DNA of 64,000 nucleotides from Bradyrhizobium diazoefficiens (lineage in GTDB: Bacteria; Pseudomonadota; Alphaproteobacteria; Rhizobiales; Xanthobacteraceae), in NCBI RefSeq assembly GCF_018129965.1, contig NZ_JAFCKW010000002.1, forward strand, positions 668,572 to 732,571, given 5' to 3'. Each line of letters opens with the position of its first letter. The stretch's first letter is position 1. A program made the translations under genes and the position numbers. The notes below the pieces were generated by a model. The model saw only the letters and a list, made by a program, of their open reading frames with translations, had not been told where the DNA came from and searched no databases. This document shows, piece after piece, positions 20,457 to 28,684 of this stretch.

Positions 20457-20483
20457 AAAAAGCCCCGGCGGAACCGGGGCTTT
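20457..20483 (-). terminator. intrinsic terminator of the second outer-membrane protein gene
   Basis: AAAGCCCCGG (20459-20468) pairs with CCGGGGCTTT (20474-20483). Reading leftwards, the stem is followed by a T run, so it terminates the minus-strand gene ending at 20506. Confidence 0.92.
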
Positions 20484-20505
20484 GACGTATGAAACTTGGA
20501 TCAGA

Positions 20506-21306
20506 TCAATACTTGGCGACGACCGGGCCGGTCCAGTTGAAGCGGTAGACCAGCGAGGTGCTGATGGTCTGGACGAACGGCTTGAAGGTGATGTCGGTGC
20601 CGTTAAGAGCGTTGTTAGCGTCGAAACGCTCCGAGATGTTCTTGGTGCTGTAATAGGCGGCACGGTATTCGGTCTTCATGAACCAGCCGGGAGCCGAGAT
20701 CCCGAAGATGTTCAGGTTGTTCTCGACGCCACCGCCGACGAACCAGCCACCACGATCGAAGCTATCGGTATGAAGTCCGGTCCGGGCGAACGTCTGATTG
20801 TCGAACAGGGTCGTGCCCTTCCAGTGCGAGTTGGTGTAGCCACCGTTCACATAGGAGAGGACGTTCGGCGCGACGAGGTAGCCGATACGCGCACCAGCAG
20901 CCCACGAATAATCGTTCTTGATGGTACCGACGCCAATGGCGGTGGGGCCCGCGTTAAAATCCTGAATGCTGCCCTTCAGGCTTCCGAACTGACCATCGGC
21001 GAACACGCCGGCAACCCAGGTGCTGTTGAACTGCCAGTCGTAGCCGGCGCCCACGGTGCCGAACCAGCCATCACCACCCTGCTTCACGTTCAAGGGGAGG
21101 ATCGGAACGCCGGTACCGGTAACCTGCGTGCCAGTGTTTGCATCCCAGACGCCGCCGCCGCCGCCGCCGAACACATAGAAGCCGGTCCAGTTGGCAACCG
21201 GAGCTGCCATCGGGGCCTTCACGTAGGGACGCGCCGCGAGATCAGCCGCAGAGGCCGAACCGGTCATCGCCGCAACCGCGGACAGAGCCAACAAAATCTT
21301 CTTCAT
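20506..21306 (-). CDS. outer-membrane beta-barrel protein (Omp25/porin-like family)
   Basis: A 266-aa paralogue of the protein at 18403. It starts MKKILLALSAVAAMTGSASA, a clear signal peptide, then AADLAARPYVKAP and NWTGFYVFGGGGGG. It ends VYRFNWTGPVVAKY with a terminal aromatic. The frame is open further upstream to 21435, but the ATG at 21306 has GGGGA before it and gives the signal peptide. Such barrels are abundant structural or porin-like proteins of the Bradyrhizobium outer membrane. Confidence 0.92.
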   Translation of the reverse strand: MKKILLALSAVAAMTGSASAADLAARPYVKAPMAAPVANWTGFYVFGGGGGGVWDANTGTQVTGTGVPILPLNVKQGGDGWFGTVGAGYDWQFNSTWVAGVFADGQFGSLKGSIQDFNAGPTAIGVGTIKNDYSWAAGARIGYLVAPNVLSYVNGGYTNSHWKGTTLFDNQTFARTGLHTDSFDRGGWFVGGGVENNLNIFGISAPGWFMKTEYRAAYYSTKNISERFDANNALNGTDITFKPFVQTISTSLVYRFNWTGPVVAKY

Positions 21307-21725
21307 GATCAAATCCCCAACCTTGGTCTGTAGTGGCGCGAGCGCACTGTGGTTCGTTTCACCTGATGCCCGGACTATAGACGTTTCCTGCCGAAATGCT
21401 GTTGCAGGGCAGGCACAGTTGGCTGAAAACGCCATGAGGAGGGGTTCCCGGGAATTTTTGGCAGAAATAGAAAAATGCGAGTAATTACAATATTTTGTGC
21501 GGGCGAGTGAGACGCTAGCGCCGGTAGGATTTCGTTAGGAAAGTCGCCTTTGTCCAAAACGGAGGCAGCGCTGCTTCGGTCTTGTCAGTGTGAGTCGTTG
21601 GCCGACCCGGCCTACGATTCGGCAGGACGGTCATGCCGCGCGAGCCTGCGGGAGGTATTGCAGGCCCTCTGAAAGTCAAAAAGCCCCGGCTTGAACCGGG
21701 GCTTTTTGGACAGGGGCGCGGGGCG
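21307..21725. other. 419-base intergenic region between outer-membrane protein gene and parE end
   Basis: Holds the promoter side of the gene at 20506-21306 and the terminator region of parE. No gene is seen; small open frames here lack ribosome sites. Confidence 0.5.
21678..21707 (-). terminator. bidirectional intrinsic terminator after parE
   Basis: AAAAAGCCCCGG (21678-21689) and CCGGGGCTTTTT (21696-21707) form a 12-bp stem with a 6-base loop. It lies 18 bases beyond the parE stop and has T runs on both strands. Confidence 0.93.
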
Positions 21726-23771
21726 TCAGACGTCAAGCAGGTCGTCGTTGGCGAATTCGGCCTTGTCGGTGATGAAGGCGAAGCGCGCCTCGGCCTTGCT
21801 GCCCATCAGCCGCTCCACCGAATCTGCTGTCGTATCGCGATCGTCGGCGAGAAGGACCACCTTCAGCATGGTCCGCTTGGCGGGGTCCATGGTGGTTTCC
21901 TTGAGCTGCGCCGGCATCATCTCGCCGAGGCCTTTGAAGCGGTTCACCTCGACCTTGGCGTTGGCGTTGAACGCGCTCTTGATCAGTTCTTCCTTGTGCT
22001 TGTCGTCGCGCGCGTAAACCGATTTCGTGCCGGCAGTCAGCTTGTAGAGCGGCGGCACGGCGAGGAAGAGGTGCCCCTCGTCGATCAGCCGCGGCATCTG
22101 CCGGTAGAAGAAGGTAATGAGCAGCGAGGCGATGTGCGCGCCGTCGACGTCGGCGTCGGTCATGATGATGATGCGCTGGTAGCGCAGATCCTCTTCGCGA
22201 TACTGCGCGAGCATGCCGCAGCCGATCGCCTGCACGAGGTCGGCGAGCTGGGTGTTCGCCGTCAGCTTGTCCTTGCCGGCGGAGGCAACGTTGAGGATCT
22301 TGCCGCGCAGCGGCAGCACGGCCTGGGTCTTGCGGTCGCGCGCCTGCTTGGCGCTGCCGCCGGCCGAGTCACCTTCGACGATGAAGAGTTCCGAGCCCTC
22401 GAGGCCCGCATCGCTGCAGTCGGCGAGCTTGCCGGGCAGGCGCAGCTTCTTGCCCGCGGTCTTGCGCGCGGTTTCTTTCTCCTGGCGGCGGCGCAGCCGC
22501 TCCTCGGCGCGATCGATCACGAAGTCGAGCAGCCTGTTGGCCATGTTCGGATTGCCCGACAGCCAATGGTCGAACGGATCCTTCATCGCCTGTTCGACGA
22601 TGCGCTGCGCTTCGGCGGTGGCCAGACGATCCTTGGTCTGGCCCTGGAATTCAGGCTCGCGCACGAACACCGAGAGCATCACGGCGGCCCCCACCATCAC
22701 GTCTTCTGACGTGATCGAGGCGGCGCGCTTGCCCTGGCCGACGCGCTCGGCGTGATCCTTCAGGCCGCGCAGCAGCGCGCTGCGCAGGCCGGATTCGTGC
22801 GTGCCGCCGTCGGGCGTCGGCACGGTGTTGGTGTAGGAGGACAGGAAGCCGTCGGCATCCGCGGTCCAGGCCACGGCCCATTCGCAGGCGCCATGGGCGC
22901 CGTTACGGCCCGACTTGCCGGAGAAGATGTCGGGATGCACCAGCGTGTCGGCATGGATGGCGGCGGCGAGATAATCCTTCAGGCCGCCCGGGAAGTGGAA
23001 GGTCGCTTCGGCCGGCACGTCCTCGACGCCCTTGAGCAGTTCGGGGGCGCAGTTCCAGCGGATTTCGACGCCGCCGAACAGATACGCCTTCGAGCGCGTC
23101 ATCTTGAACAGGCGCTGCGGCTTGAACGCGGCCTTGGCGCCGAAGATGTCGGTGTCGGGCTTGAAGCGCACCCGCGTGCCGCGGCGGTTGTTGACCTTGC
23201 CGAGGTCCTCGAGCTTGCCCTTGGGGTGGCCGCGCTCGAACGTCATGCGGTAGAGCTTCTGGCTGCGCGCGACCTCGACCTCGAGCAGGGAGGAGAGGGC
23301 GTTCACCACGGAAATGCCGACGCCGTGCAGGCCGCCCGAGGTCTCGTAGACCTTGCTGTCGAACTTGCCACCCGAATGCAGCGTGCACATGATGACTTCG
23401 AGCGCCGACTTCTTCGGGAATTTCGGATGCGGATCGATCGGGATGCCGCGCCCGTTGTCGGTAACGGTCAGGAACCCGTCGGCGCTGAGTTCCACGCCGA
23501 TGAACGTCGCATGCCCGGCCAGCGCCTCGTCCATCGAATTGTCGATCACTTCCGCGAACAAATGATGCAGCGCCTTCTCATCCGTTCCGCCGATATACAT
23601 GCCGGGCCGGCGCCGCACCGGTTCCAGGCCTTCGAGCACCTCGATGTCGGCCGCGGTGTAATCGGCCTCGCCGCCGGTTCCGCGCGGAGCCGGCTTGGCC
23701 GGGGCTTTCGTCTTCGGTTCATTGCCCCCGAAGAAGTCGTCTTTTGCTTTTGGCTTCAATTGCTTGGACAT
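21726..23771 (-). CDS. parE: DNA topoisomerase IV subunit B
   Basis: A 681-aa type II topoisomerase ATPase subunit; with ParC it decatenates daughter chromosomes. The GHKL ATPase motifs are visible (EVIDNSMDEA; TDNGRGIPID; GGLHGVGISVVNAL), as are the TOPRIM motifs EGDSAGGSAKQ and MTDADVDGAHI. The length and the absence of the large GyrB insert support ParE over GyrB. A Pro/Lys-rich N-terminal extension of ~38 residues precedes the ATPase domain. parC is not in the window. Confidence 0.95.
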   Translation of the reverse strand: MSKQLKPKAKDDFFGGNEPKTKAPAKPAPRGTGGEADYTAADIEVLEGLEPVRRRPGMYIGGTDEKALHHLFAEVIDNSMDEALAGHATFIGVELSADGFLTVTDNGRGIPIDPHPKFPKKSALEVIMCTLHSGGKFDSKVYETSGGLHGVGISVVNALSSLLEVEVARSQKLYRMTFERGHPKGKLEDLGKVNNRRGTRVRFKPDTDIFGAKAAFKPQRLFKMTRSKAYLFGGVEIRWNCAPELLKGVEDVPAEATFHFPGGLKDYLAAAIHADTLVHPDIFSGKSGRNGAHGACEWAVAWTADADGFLSSYTNTVPTPDGGTHESGLRSALLRGLKDHAERVGQGKRAASITSEDVMVGAAVMLSVFVREPEFQGQTKDRLATAEAQRIVEQAMKDPFDHWLSGNPNMANRLLDFVIDRAEERLRRRQEKETARKTAGKKLRLPGKLADCSDAGLEGSELFIVEGDSAGGSAKQARDRKTQAVLPLRGKILNVASAGKDKLTANTQLADLVQAIGCGMLAQYREEDLRYQRIIIMTDADVDGAHIASLLITFFYRQMPRLIDEGHLFLAVPPLYKLTAGTKSVYARDDKHKEELIKSAFNANAKVEVNRFKGLGEMMPAQLKETTMDPAKRTMLKVVLLADDRDTTADSVERLMGSKAEARFAFITDKAEFANDDLLDV

Positions 23772-24041
23772 GTATTTTGATGTGCTTTGAGGGCCGCCCA
23801 GGCGGCGAATCGGTTGGGCCGACTATGACACGGCTGGCCCGGAAAGGTCACCGCAGGTCGGCCGGGCGGGTGGGGTTGGAAGCCAATGCCGGCGATTTTA
23901 CGCCAGAGGCCCAGCTGTTCCCGGCAATTTGACGCAGCGGTCAGGCCCGGGTCGGATTTTGTGACTTGATGTCACACAAGCCATTGGCTTACCAGTCCTT
24001 TTATCTGATGAGCCCGAGAGGGGGCGGGAAGGCGATCTGGA

Positions 24042-24572
24042 ATGGAGCAGTTTGCGCACGCGCTGGCCGACTTCGTGCGCGCTCACCAGGCCTGGGCGGC
24101 TCCCGTGGTTTTCCTGCTGGCCTTCGGGGAGTCGCTGGCCTTCATCTCGCTGCTGATCCCAGCCTGGGGAGCCCTGGTCGCCATCGGCGCACTGATCGGA
24201 GCAAGCGGCATCAGCTTCTATCCGGTGTGGATCGCAGGCGGGATCGGCGCTGCGCTCGGCGACTGGGTCTCCTACTGGTTCGGCTACCGCTACAAGGAGA
24301 AGGTCGCGCAGATGTGGCCGCTGTCGAGATATCCGACACTGCTTCCCAGGGGCGAGGCCTTCGTGCGCAGCTGGGGCGTGCCCAGCATCTTCATTGGCCG
24401 CTTCTTCGGTCCGTTGCGCGCCTCGGTGGCGCTTGCAGCGGGCATTTTCGAGATGCCCTATTGGAGTTTCCAGGCCGCCAATTTCGTTTCGGCGCTGGTC
24501 TGGTCGGCGGCGCTGCTGCTGTTCGGCGACGTGATCGCCAAGCTCATGGAGTGGATCTGGCACGTGATCTGA
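24042..24572 (+). CDS. DedA-family membrane protein
   Basis: A 176-aa integral membrane protein of the DedA/SNARE-associated family. It has the re-entrant segment with FGESLAFISLLIPAWG (about 28-43), the charged GDWVSYWFGYRYKEK loop and the IFIGRFFGPLRASVALAAGI motif (about 112-131) with the family's conserved Arg and Gly-Pro. DedA proteins act in lipid-carrier or phospholipid translocation across the inner membrane. No operon partner is evident. Confidence 0.9.
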   Translation: MEQFAHALADFVRAHQAWAAPVVFLLAFGESLAFISLLIPAWGALVAIGALIGASGISFYPVWIAGGIGAALGDWVSYWFGYRYKEKVAQMWPLSRYPTLLPRGEAFVRSWGVPSIFIGRFFGPLRASVALAAGIFEMPYWSFQAANFVSALVWSAALLLFGDVIAKLMEWIWHVI

Positions 24573-24624
24573 CGAGTTGGACCTTGACGGGAACCGCCTC
24601 CGGCCTTATGGCCGTGCGCCATGA

Positions 24625-24735
24625 TCAACGCCGCGACCATCCTGTTCGCCCGTCGCCGCCGCCGCGCTCCCGCGGTTTGGGCGGTCGATCGCGTTTGAGA
24701 TCACCGTCTTTGCCGCTGGATCCGATCCGCGGCAT
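24625..24735 (-). CDS. candidate 36-aa basic protein
   Basis: A 36-codon frame from the ATG at 24735, preceded at ideal spacing by AGGAGAGA. The product starts MPRIGSSGKDGDLKRD and continues with Pro/Arg/Gly-rich sequence ending TGWSRR. It is divergent from the PaiB-like gene at 24799 and convergent with dedA. No hydrophobic segment and no family known to me. The ribosome site is stronger than those of many longer genes here, so I list it despite its size. Confidence 0.5.
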   Translation of the reverse strand: MPRIGSSGKDGDLKRDRPPKPRERGGGDGRTGWSRR

Positions 24736-24798
24736 TCTCTCTCCTGTCAGCGCGATCTGATCCGGCGGCCCCCCAAGGAGGCCCAGCAGGAGACCACG

Positions 24799-25467
24799 AT
24801 GTACACGCCACCCCAGTTCAAGCCGGATCGCGCCGCGAGCCTCAAGTTCGCCGAGGCGCGCGGGTTCGGCACCCTGTGCGCCTTCGACGGCCAAAAGCCC
24901 ATCGCCTCGCCGCTGCCGTTCTATTTGACCTATGCCGCGGACGGCACGCCGCAGGCCGCCTTTCATGTCGCCCGTCACAATCCGCTGCTAAAGCTTGCGG
25001 ACGGCGCTGCGGCCTGGCTGCTCGCGGTCAATGGACCCGATGCCTATGTCTCGCCGGACTGGTACGTCTCGCCGGATCAGGTGCCGACCTGGCTGTATCA
25101 ATCGGTGCATTTGACCGGGCCGGTGCACCTGTTGTCGGATGATGAGCTGGTGCTTCAGTTCGACACGCTCAGCGACAAGTTCGAGAGCTGGTTGCTGCCC
25201 AAGAAGCCGTGGACGTCGGGCAAGATGACGGCCGGCCGGCTCGAGGCGATGAAGAAGGGGATCGTGGGTCTGCTCATGACGGTTGAAGAGGTCGAAGGCA
25301 GCTTCAAGCTCAACCAGCACAAGTCTGACGCCGACTATACGGCGATTGCCAATGCGCTCGGCGCGCAGCCTGCCGCCGACGCCAGGGACATCGCACAATT
25401 GATGCAGGACGTGAGGCCGGAGGCCTTCGCGAATGAAACCAACATGCTCGAAAGGAGCGCGCCATGA
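24799..25467 (+). CDS. FMN-binding PaiB-like protein
   Basis: A 222-aa protein matching the PaiB (FMN-binding negative regulator) family. Visible marks are the MYTPPQFKPDR N-terminus, FHVARHNPLLK, AYVSPDWYVS and VPTWLYQSVHLTGP segments, and the C-terminal KLNQHKSDADY. The fold is a flavin-binding split barrel; PaiB was described as a repressor of protease and sporulation genes in Bacillus, but enzymatic roles are equally possible. AGGAG precedes the ATG. The stop overlaps the type 2 argC start by four bases, indicating coupling. Confidence 0.88.
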   Translation: MYTPPQFKPDRAASLKFAEARGFGTLCAFDGQKPIASPLPFYLTYAADGTPQAAFHVARHNPLLKLADGAAAWLLAVNGPDAYVSPDWYVSPDQVPTWLYQSVHLTGPVHLLSDDELVLQFDTLSDKFESWLLPKKPWTSGKMTAGRLEAMKKGIVGLLMTVEEVEGSFKLNQHKSDADYTAIANALGAQPAADARDIAQLMQDVRPEAFANETNMLERSAP

Positions 25468-26447
25468 GCCTCACGGAAACCAGCAAAGCCCCGGGCAGCG
25501 GCGCGGTGAAGAAGCCCGCCACCGTCTTCGTCGACGGCGGCTCCGGCACCACCGGGCTTGGCATCAACGAGCGGCTCAAGCTCCTGAACGACGTCGTGGT
25601 GAAGACCATCCCCGACGACAGGCGCAAGGACCCCGCCGCCAAGAAGGCGCTGATGCAGGAGGTGGATCTCGTCATCCTCTGCCTCCCGGACGATGCCGCC
25701 AAAGAGACCGTCGCGCTGATCGACAGCATGGGGCCGTCGGGTCCGAAGGTGCTGGACGCCTCGACCGCCTACCGGGTCGCGCCCGACTGGGCCTACGGCT
25801 TTGCGGAACTCGCGCCGGACCAGGCCGCCAAGATCAAGGCCGCGAAAAGAGTGTCCAATCCCGGCTGCTATCCGACCGGCGCAATCGCGCTGCTGCGACC
25901 GATCGTCGATGCCGGTCTGCTGCCACCGGATTATCCCGTCACCGTTAACGCGGTGAGCGGCTATTCCGGCGGCGGCAAGTCGATGATCGCGAGCTTCGAA
26001 GACGGCAGCGCGCCGTCCTTCGAGCTCTACGGCCTCGGCTTCGAGCACAAGCATCTGCCGGAGATGCAGCTCTATTCGAATCTGACCCGGCGGCCGATCT
26101 TCATCCCCTCGGTCGGCAACTACCGGCAGGGCATGCTGGTCTCGATCCCGCTGCAGCTCGACACGCTGCCGGGCAAGCCGAGCGGCGCCGATCTCCAGGC
26201 CGCGCTGGCCAAGCGCTACGCAGGCTCGAAATACGTTTCGGCAATGCCGTTGCAGAACGAGGCCAGCAAGGGCGGCCGCATCGAGCCGGAGGCGCTGAAC
26301 GAGACCAATCAGCTCGAGCTCTATGTGTTTGCCAGCGACAAGTACCACCAGGCGGTGCTGGTCGCCCGGCTCGACAATCTCGGCAAGGGCGCATCCGGCG
26401 CAGCCGTGCAGAACATGCGGTTGATGCTGGGTCTGCCGGAGGAGTAA
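25464..26447 (+). CDS. argC: N-acetyl-gamma-glutamyl-phosphate reductase, type 2 subfamily
   Basis: A 327-aa NADP-dependent reductase of arginine biosynthesis (third step). The nucleotide-binding FVDGGSGTTGLGINERL, catalytic Cys in VSNPGCYPTGAI, and LGFEHKHLPEM histidine segment mark the shorter type 2 ArgC. A 14-residue N-terminal extension is present. It overlaps the paiB-like gene by four bases. A second ArgC of the type 1 subfamily begins 101 bases downstream. Confidence 0.93.
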   Translation: MSLTETSKAPGSGAVKKPATVFVDGGSGTTGLGINERLKLLNDVVVKTIPDDRRKDPAAKKALMQEVDLVILCLPDDAAKETVALIDSMGPSGPKVLDASTAYRVAPDWAYGFAELAPDQAAKIKAAKRVSNPGCYPTGAIALLRPIVDAGLLPPDYPVTVNAVSGYSGGGKSMIASFEDGSAPSFELYGLGFEHKHLPEMQLYSNLTRRPIFIPSVGNYRQGMLVSIPLQLDTLPGKPSGADLQAALAKRYAGSKYVSAMPLQNEASKGGRIEPEALNETNQLELYVFASDKYHQAVLVARLDNLGKGASGAAVQNMRLMLGLPEE

Positions 26448-26468
26448 CCGTTCGAACGTTGCGCGCTT

Positions 26469-26486
26469 CGTCCACCCCGGTGGACG
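26469..26486. repeat. short hairpin between the two argC genes
   Basis: CGTCCACC (26469-26476) and GGTGGACG (26479-26486) form a compact dyad. There is no T run, so it is not an intrinsic terminator; it may stabilise the upstream message. Confidence 0.5.
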
Positions 26487-26548
26487 ACGCGACGCTGCGA
26501 CTTTCGACGCCGGCAAGACGATCAAATGACGCCTGAAAGGTACGCGTG

Positions 26549-27595
26549 ATGAGCTTGAAGAAGATCGGCATTCTCGGTGCCTCCGGTTACACCGGGGCCG
26601 ATGCGGTCCGCCTGCTGGCGCGGCATCCGAACGCCGAGATCGTCGCGTTGACCGCCAACACCCACGCTGGCAAGTCGATGGCCGAGGTGTTTCCGCATTT
26701 CTTCATGCTGGACCTGCCCAAGCTCGTGGAGTGGGAAAAGGTCGACTGGAGCAAGCTCGATGCGGTGTTCTGCGGGCTGCCGCACGGCACCACGCAGGAG
26801 ATCATCGCCGCGGTGCTCAAGGCGAATCCCGAGATCAAGGTGCTCGACATGTCCGCCGATTTCAGGCTGCGGGACAGGAACACCTACGCGCAGTGGTATG
26901 GTCACGAGCACCGGGCGCTCGAACTCCAGGCCGAAGCGGTCTATGGCCTGACCGAATTCTATCGCGAGAAGATCATTTCGGCGCGGCTGGTCGCCTGTCC
27001 CGGCTGCTATCCCACGGCCGCGCTGCTCGCGCTGGTGCCGCTTGCGAAGGCCAAACTGATCGACGTCGACGACATCGTCATCGACGCCAAATCGGGCCTC
27101 ACCGGCGCCGGCCGCGGGCTGAAGCAGAACACGTTGTTCAGCGAGGCGGGCGAGGGGCTGTCGCCCTATTCGGTCGGCACCCACCGGCACGCGCCCGAGA
27201 TCGAGCAGGAGATCGGCGTCGCGGCCGGTTCCGCGGTGACGGTCAATTTCACGCCGCATCTCATTCCGATGGCGCGCGGCGAACTCTGCACGTCCTACGT
27301 CAAGCTCAACGGCGCGACGCCGGACGATCTGCGGTCCGCGCTGGAGCAGGCCTATGCCAAGGAGCCCTTCGTGCATGTCGCCCGCAAGGGCGTGCTGCCG
27401 CAGACCCAGAATGTGCGCGGCTCCAACTATGTGCAGATCGGCGTCGTCGCCGACCGCATCAAGAACCGGGCGATCGTGATTTCCACGCTCGACAATCTGG
27501 TGAAGGGTTCGGCCGGACAGGCGATCCAGAATATGAACTTGATGTTCGGGCTGCCCGAGACGACGGGGCTGGAGCAGATCGCGCTGTTTCCATGA
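26549..27595 (+). CDS. argC: N-acetyl-gamma-glutamyl-phosphate reductase, type 1 subfamily
   Basis: A 348-aa ArgC of the longer, more widespread subfamily. It has IGILGASGYTGADAVRLL at the N-terminus, catalytic Cys in VACPGCYPTAALL, the DAKSGLTGAGRG loop and catalytic His in GTHRHAPEIEQE. A GTG lies one codon upstream of the chosen ATG; AAGG at 26537-26540 fits either. The stop overlaps a methyltransferase start by four bases. Confidence 0.94.
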   Translation: MSLKKIGILGASGYTGADAVRLLARHPNAEIVALTANTHAGKSMAEVFPHFFMLDLPKLVEWEKVDWSKLDAVFCGLPHGTTQEIIAAVLKANPEIKVLDMSADFRLRDRNTYAQWYGHEHRALELQAEAVYGLTEFYREKIISARLVACPGCYPTAALLALVPLAKAKLIDVDDIVIDAKSGLTGAGRGLKQNTLFSEAGEGLSPYSVGTHRHAPEIEQEIGVAAGSAVTVNFTPHLIPMARGELCTSYVKLNGATPDDLRSALEQAYAKEPFVHVARKGVLPQTQNVRGSNYVQIGVVADRIKNRAIVISTLDNLVKGSAGQAIQNMNLMFGLPETTGLEQIALFP

Positions 27596-28200
27596 CACGA
27601 GGTGCCGCGGTGGACGAAGCGACCTTGCAATTCTACCGGAGCAACGCCCAGTCCTATGCGGCTTGGGCGAAGGCGCCATCGACACGGCTGCGCGGCTTTC
27701 TGAAGTTGCTGCCGCCGGGCGGTTCAGTCCTCGAGCTCGGCTGCGGCGCCGGCAATCATTCGGCGGTGATGCTGGCCGAAGGATTTTCTGTGCGTGCGAC
27801 CGATGGCTCGCCCGAGATGGCCGCTATCGCATCGCAGCGGCTTGGCCATCCGGTCGAGGCGATGCGGTTCGACGAGCTCGAGGCGAGCGAGGCCTATGAC
27901 GGCGTCTGGGCAAGCGCCTGCCTGTTGCACGTGCCGCGCGACCAGCTCGCCGGCATCCTGGCGCGGATTCATCGCGCGCTGAAGCCATCGGGCGCCTTCT
28001 ATGCCAGCTACAAGATGGGCGAGAACGACGGCCGCGACAGCCTCGGGCGCTATTACAGTTACGTCTCGCCCGAGTGGCTTGAGACGACCTATGCCAGCGC
28101 GGGGCCGTGGATCACGCTGTCATCCGAGACCAGCGTCATCCAGAGCTTCGACGAGACGCCCGCCAATATGCTGCATCTCGTCGTTCGCAAGGCCTTCTAA
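27592..28200 (+). CDS. class I SAM-dependent methyltransferase
   Basis: A 202-aa Rossmann-fold methyltransferase. Motif I is VLELGCGAGNHS (about residues 45-56), the acidic residue ending strand 2 is in RATDGS, and motif IV is VWASACLLHV. The substrate is unknown. It starts at the ATG at 27592, overlapping the argC stop by four bases, so it is translated with argC. The C-terminal part contains the SETSVIQSFDETPANMLHLV pattern common to small uncharacterised methyltransferases of this group. Confidence 0.87.
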   Translation: MTRGAAVDEATLQFYRSNAQSYAAWAKAPSTRLRGFLKLLPPGGSVLELGCGAGNHSAVMLAEGFSVRATDGSPEMAAIASQRLGHPVEAMRFDELEASEAYDGVWASACLLHVPRDQLAGILARIHRALKPSGAFYASYKMGENDGRDSLGRYYSYVSPEWLETTYASAGPWITLSSETSVIQSFDETPANMLHLVVRKAF

Positions 28201-28227
28201 ACAAGGCTTTACCAGCAGGCGTGGTCG

Positions 28228-28626
28228 CTACAGCACCTTGAAGATCGCCAGCGCCAGCACGGCTTGCGCTGCGAAACCGACGGTGAAGGCCAGCGTGCGG
28301 AACACCGGAATTCCGAGCGCGTAGACGATCAGATGCGCCACGCGCGACCAGAAATAGACCACGCAGGCGAGCACGGTCCATTTCGAGGAATAGTCGATCG
28401 CGTTCAGGATCAGCACCAGCGGGGCGAACAGCACGAGGTTCTCGACCGCGTTGTCATGCGCGAACATCAGGCGGTTGGCCCATTCCGCCTGCGGCTTGGC
28501 GTTGCGCGAGGGGTTGGCCATCGCGCCGCTGAGGCCCCGAATCTGGCAGCGGTTGATGGTGTAGGGAATCCACAGAATGCCCGTCAGGATCACCGTACAC
28601 GTCAGCCAGAACAATTCACGCGTCAT
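28228..28626 (-). CDS. MAPEG-family membrane protein
   Basis: A 132-aa four-helix membrane protein of the MAPEG family (membrane-associated eicosanoid and glutathione metabolism relatives). The NPSRNAKPQAEWANRLMFAHDNAVENLVLFAP stretch includes the conserved RA.NA.EN-type motif of the family. Role in bacteria unclear, possibly glutathione conjugation. It is convergent with the methyltransferase gene and downstream of phaC on the same strand. Confidence 0.88.
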   Translation of the reverse strand: MTRELFWLTCTVILTGILWIPYTINRCQIRGLSGAMANPSRNAKPQAEWANRLMFAHDNAVENLVLFAPLVLILNAIDYSSKWTVLACVVYFWSRVAHLIVYALGIPVFRTLAFTVGFAAQAVLALAIFKVL

Positions 28627-28684
28627 AACCAGGTCCCCTCCAAAATCGATGTCGTGAGCTTATACGAAAGCGCGCGCCGTGGCG

